From: Spirochaetaceae bacterium UBA4077
GTDB taxonomy: Bacteria > Spirochaetota > Spirochaetia > Treponematales > Rectinemataceae
Direction of reading: 5' to 3'
DNA length: 64,000 nt
Assembly: GCA_002383375.1 (NCBI GenBank)
Contig: DFYR01000040.1
Span: forward strand, 11,251 to 75,250
The notes under the pieces are model-generated. The model did no database searches, was not told the DNA's origin, and saw only the letters and a list, made by a program, of their open reading frames with translations. Below, piece after piece: positions 60,657 through 64,000 of the stretch. Made by a program: the position numbers and the translations under genes. The first letter of the stretch is position 1. Each line of letters opens with the position of its first letter.

Positions 60657-62462
60657 CTAGAAGAGCCCCGCCTCGGCATCGTTCCTGCTCAAGGGATTCT
60701 TGAAGCGCCAGAGCAGAAGGGCGACGAAGAGCAGGTTGACGGCGCTCGCCGCCGCAAAAAGGTTCCACTTGGGATTCCCCGAGGCGACCGAGCCGACATA
60801 GGAATGCAGCTTCACCCCGATGGTGTAGAGTCGGTCATCGTTCAGGAATACCAGGGGCACCAGAAAGCCATTCCAGGCCGAGATGAAGGCTGCCATCATG
60901 GCGGCGGCGAGCGCCGGCGCGCAGAGGGGCAGCAGGATTCTCCTCAAATACCCTGCTAGGCTCATGCCCTCCAGCGCGGCGGCCTCCTCGTAGCTGGGCG
61001 GGAGTCTGTCCAGGTAAGCCTTGAGACTGAATATGGCAAAGGGCAGGGCGTGGAAAAGATAGACGGTGATCACCGGCGTATAGCCGCCTAGAAGTCCCAG
61101 AATTCTGAAAACGATGAACAGAGGAATGAGGGAATGAATACCCCCGGCCATGCCCAGGGCTTCCAAGGCTGCAAAGGCCTTAGCGCTTCTCGCCTTGCCT
61201 GCTCTGGAAAGCCAGAGTGCGGCAGGAAGGGAAAAGAGGGGAATCAGTAGGGCCGTGCTGCCGGCGGCCACCAGGGTGTTTAGAAAATATCTGAGGATCC
61301 CCTCGTCGATAAAAACGCTGCGGTAAGGCCGAGTGGAAAAAAAACGGGGAAGCAGTGCATCGACAAAGACAGCCGACAGGTCGGAGAACGAAAGCCATAG
61401 AAGCACATAGATAACTAAAACAGCGGAGAGAGCTGCGGCCGACGTGACCAGGAAACTTGCAACCTTCCACATGAGCTCCGGGATAAACCCTGCAGAGGCG
61501 TGGCTCGAAGCTCTGCGAATCAGGCGTCCAATTTCCGGTCTGGATTGGTCCATGCGGCCGGCTTCGGCGCTCATAATTTTTTTCCTGAACCGAAACCACA
61601 GAAAGACCAGGACGATGACGAGGATCCCCACCGCCACGGCGTAGGCCGAGGCTACGCCGTAATCGTCCTCGTTCCTGAACGCATCGTAGAGGAATATCTC
61701 TAGGGTCGTGGTGGCGCCCACAATGTTTTTGCGGGTTATGCCTCCTACAAAGGGAGGACCGCCGGCAGTCATTAAAAAGGGAACCGAGAACTCCTTGAAG
61801 GACTTAACGAAATCCAATGCCCACATGATCGCTATCGTCCCTTTTACCAGAGGGGCCTGGATCTGCCGGGCAAGGACCCATCCCTGGGCACCCTCGATCT
61901 GCGCGGCTTCGAAGAGCCCCTTGTCCAGACTTTTCATGGATGCGTAGAGAGCCAGGACTACCAAGGGCACCCCCAGCCAGATATCGACGCTCAAGGCAGC
62001 TAAAAAACCTGCAACCGGATTGGTGAGAAGGTTGATCTCTGTTCCAATGAGGGAGGATAGCATGGATCTTCCCCCGCTCCCGTGGATGATCATCCGCCAG
62101 ATGGGTATGGAGATAAATGAAGGGACTCCCCAGGGCACGAGGATACTGGCGAAGAGCAGCTTGAACGAGCGGCGGGCTTTAAAGAGAGAACAGGCGAGGA
62201 CAAAGCCTATGCCGACCGAAATCCCCGCCGAAAGAAATGCCCAGAGCAGACTGATTCCCAACGAGAGTACGAAAGCCCTGTCCTCCACCAGAATCCGAAA
62301 GTTTTCCAGACCTGCCCAGCTCCGCGCTCCCCAACTGTCGTGGAAGAGGGATTCCCAGCCAGCGGCGGCGAAGGGAAGGAGCCCCGCCGCCAGGACGAGA
62401 ATAAAAAGCGGGATAAGGGAGAGCCAGTACAGCCGGGTAGAGCCCAGAATGGGGGATTTCAT
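60657..62462 (-). CDS. ABC transporter permease, single-chain MalF-MalG-type fusion
   Basis: A 601-residue inner-membrane protein made of two complete permease domains. The N-terminal half (about 1-295) is MalF-like, with docking loop LFEAAQIEGAQGWVLAR; the C-terminal half (about 330-600) is MalG-like, with EEAAALEGMSLAGYL. A cytoplasmic linker joins them. Most carbohydrate importers encode these as separate genes; fused forms are known for iron importers of the FbpB type. The binding protein and ATPase are not in the window on this strand. The gene lies 73 nt after a CxxCH lipoprotein gene. Confidence 0.87.
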   Translation of the reverse strand: MKSPILGSTRLYWLSLIPLFILVLAAGLLPFAAAGWESLFHDSWGARSWAGLENFRILVEDRAFVLSLGISLLWAFLSAGISVGIGFVLACSLFKARRSFKLLFASILVPWGVPSFISIPIWRMIIHGSGGRSMLSSLIGTEINLLTNPVAGFLAALSVDIWLGVPLVVLALYASMKSLDKGLFEAAQIEGAQGWVLARQIQAPLVKGTIAIMWALDFVKSFKEFSVPFLMTAGGPPFVGGITRKNIVGATTTLEIFLYDAFRNEDDYGVASAYAVAVGILVIVLVFLWFRFRKKIMSAEAGRMDQSRPEIGRLIRRASSHASAGFIPELMWKVASFLVTSAAALSAVLVIYVLLWLSFSDLSAVFVDALLPRFFSTRPYRSVFIDEGILRYFLNTLVAAGSTALLIPLFSLPAALWLSRAGKARSAKAFAALEALGMAGGIHSLIPLFIVFRILGLLGGYTPVITVYLFHALPFAIFSLKAYLDRLPPSYEEAAALEGMSLAGYLRRILLPLCAPALAAAMMAAFISAWNGFLVPLVFLNDDRLYTIGVKLHSYVGSVASGNPKWNLFAAASAVNLLFVALLLWRFKNPLSRNDAEAGLF

Positions 62463-62535
62463 ATACGAAACTGAACACTTTTTTTTGTAGAAACGCCCAT
62501 TTCCGCTTCTCCGGCTATATACGCTTCCCTCAAGC

Positions 62536-63999
62536 TTAGAATAGCAGACGGATGGAGGACACCCGTTTTACGTTCTTGATACCCTCGGGAATCCGCGCCG
62601 CATTTTTATCCCAGACCAGGACCAGGGGGAACTCGTCGGGGCCTAGTGTTTCGGACTCCCTGTACATGGCCAGGATGATATCGTTGTTGTTGTGCAGATC
62701 CCTGGAATCGAGCTTGATCGAATAACCGTCCTCGGCGATGACTTCGACCCCATAGCCAGCCTTGGCTGCCGCTGCGTCGTAGGCCAGGACCTCCGAGCCC
62801 TGCTTGTGTGGAGCGTAGACCGGGTCATCGGCATAGGCCAGCAGAAGATGGAGGGGGAAACCCTTATACCTTGCCTTGACGTCTTTTCGCTCGAAAGCGA
62901 CTTCCTTGCCATGACAGCTCACGCAGGACTGGACTGTGGAGCGGTCGAGGCTGCCCTCCATCTTTCCGGAATAGCTCAGATTGAAATCCTTGAATCCCTC
63001 CTGACTCACTACGATCCGCTGTATCATCTTGACCGATGAGTGCCCATCGATATTGGGCGTTTGGGGGCCCACCTTAATCGTCCGTATGTAACCGGGATCC
63101 TTGGGAAGATAATCGCCGTCCATCTTGAAGGCCAAGAGCCATTTTCCGTCGGATTCGTCCAGGATGAGGGAACCTGGATATGTCATTTCGTAGCCGTCGG
63201 TGGCGACGAAAGTCACCGCATCCTGGGCTTTCAGATCCATGTAGCGTCCCAACAGGGCGGAGAGGGAAATACCGCCATAAGTGTTCGTGTACTTTGTACC
63301 TGCGCTGGTGGTGTAGCTGCCGTTTCCCTCAATATAGGCCGAGTCTTTTTCCATGTCCGCGAGACTCAAGGATGCTTTCGTGCCGTTGATATCCAGTTCC
63401 AGCGCAAATGCTTTAGCCTCTGCAGAAGCGGTGACGGGCGCTAAACTGGTTGAGATGGACACCAGGTCCTTGACCCAGAGATTCTTCGGGGCATCGCCGA
63501 CGGTCATTGGCTTGGCCAGGTAGACATCGGCCTCCCTGTCGGCCAGGATAAGCGCCTCGGGCGCCAGATCCTTGGTGGAAAAACTCACCGAATAACCGTC
63601 AGCGGCGGTCAGGACTATATCGTAGCCCTCTGCCCAACGCTCAGCGTCGAAGCTGAAAGGATGGGCTGAATCGCTGCCGTCGACCATGGCCAGGATCGAG
63701 GCCAGGCTCAAGCCAGAGTACTCTACGGACACTCCTTTTTTATCCACCGTTTTTCGAAGGTAATGCTGTCCCGCCGATTTGAGCTTCTGATAGTATGCCT
63801 GGCTGAGACTGTCGCTCCGCAAGCCCTTAAGGGAGACGCTCCAGTCGGCAGCGGCCGATGCAGCGCTCGCCGCATCGATGGCCTTGCCGGCAGGGGCGCT
63901 AGCCGAGCCGCTAGTGGCAAGGCTGCTTTTTTGGGAACTGCAGCCAGTCATAGAAAAGGCCAAAACCATAATCAGCAAAATACTGGCGGAGAAAAGCAC
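62536..63999 (-). CDS. Lipoprotein with SUOX-like repeats and a CxxCH motif (may be partial)
   Basis: 487 codons up to the right edge. The N-terminus MLFSASILLIMVLAFSMTGC is a lipoprotein signal with lipidated C20, so GTG 63999 is probably the true start, though 1 nt from the edge. Three repeats carry a DGYS/E-type turn followed by beta strands, as in cofactor-free molybdopterin-oxidoreductase-like domains. Between the second and third lies CVSCH at residues 359-363, a c-type heme attachment motif. It may be a periplasmic electron-transfer or metal-binding lipoprotein; the neighbouring fusion permease hints at a role in uptake. Function not certain. Confidence 0.65.
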   Translation of the reverse strand: MLFSASILLIMVLAFSMTGCSSQKSSLATSGSASAPAGKAIDAASAASAAADWSVSLKGLRSDSLSQAYYQKLKSAGQHYLRKTVDKKGVSVEYSGLSLASILAMVDGSDSAHPFSFDAERWAEGYDIVLTAADGYSVSFSTKDLAPEALILADREADVYLAKPMTVGDAPKNLWVKDLVSISTSLAPVTASAEAKAFALELDINGTKASLSLADMEKDSAYIEGNGSYTTSAGTKYTNTYGGISLSALLGRYMDLKAQDAVTFVATDGYEMTYPGSLILDESDGKWLLAFKMDGDYLPKDPGYIRTIKVGPQTPNIDGHSSVKMIQRIVVSQEGFKDFNLSYSGKMEGSLDRSTVQSCVSCHGKEVAFERKDVKARYKGFPLHLLLAYADDPVYAPHKQGSEVLAYDAAAAKAGYGVEVIAEDGYSIKLDSRDLHNNNDIILAMYRESETLGPDEFPLVLVWDKNAARIPEGIKNVKRVSSIRLLF

Positions 64000-64000
64000 A

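Overview
The window comes from a GC-rich, diderm, probably anaerobic and fermentative bacterium. Evidence for an outer membrane is a patatin that ends in a predicted beta-barrel, several lipoproteins and many cleavable signal peptides. Evidence for an anaerobic sugar-eater is a flavodiiron O2 reductase, four separate ABC importer systems (two peptide-type, one sugar-type, one fused permease) and no respiratory genes. The overall style (many ABC importers, HD-GYP and hybrid kinase signalling, split transketolase, PdxST) suggests Spirochaetota, but no marker gene proves this. No rRNA, tRNA, CRISPR array, insertion sequence or phage gene was seen.

Layout. 1-9019 (+): end of an unknown gene, an MBL-fold hydrolase, a complete peptide-type ABC importer in the order B-D-F-binding protein-C, a metallophosphoesterase and an MsbA-like exporter. 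9065-14934 (-): a tight operon of purine nucleoside phosphorylase, an adenosine-type deaminase, MoxR ATPase, a DUF58 protein and a DUF4129-like protein. 15104-19193: a REC/HD-GYP c-di-GMP phosphodiesterase converging on a large hybrid histidine kinase with a periplasmic solute-binding sensor. 19404-27878 (+): a carbohydrate cluster under a FadR-type regulator with a clear promoter and a tandem operator; it encodes a sugar importer without an ATPase, a split transketolase, a cupin, an MDR dehydrogenase and a Gfo/Idh/MocA oxidoreductase. 28017-29458 (-): asd behind a lysine riboswitch with a readable translational switch. 29559-35179: mixed single genes (flavoprotein, flavodiiron protein, a broken isocitrate-lyase-family gene, thioesterase, small HTH protein, beta-hydroxyacid dehydrogenase, FRG-domain protein).

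35488-50003 (+) is the most interesting region. A near-consensus sigma-54 promoter sits directly before a 14.5-kb run of co-directional genes: four-carbon-acid sugar kinase, iron alcohol dehydrogenase, two tandem PdxA paralogues, a DapA-family lyase, a complete peptide-type ABC importer, a cytoplasmic BNR sialidase-like protein and, last, a sigma-54 activator with a PrpR-N sensor. Kinase plus PdxA is the known logic of threonate/erythronate breakdown. The organism makes PLP by PdxS/PdxT (54251-55758), so the PdxA pair is very likely catabolic. The substrate that would need the importer, the BNR protein and the lyase together is unknown.

50052-64000: a GNAT, a small membrane protein, a ThiF-like protein, a three-gene envelope operon (phospholipase-D-like lipoprotein plus two predicted secreted or outer-membrane proteins, less GC-rich by eye), PdxST, a YheO/DauR-type regulator with RidA, a CNNM/HlyC membrane protein, the patatin-barrel protein, a single-chain MalF-MalG fusion permease and, at the right edge, a lipoprotein with a CxxCH motif.
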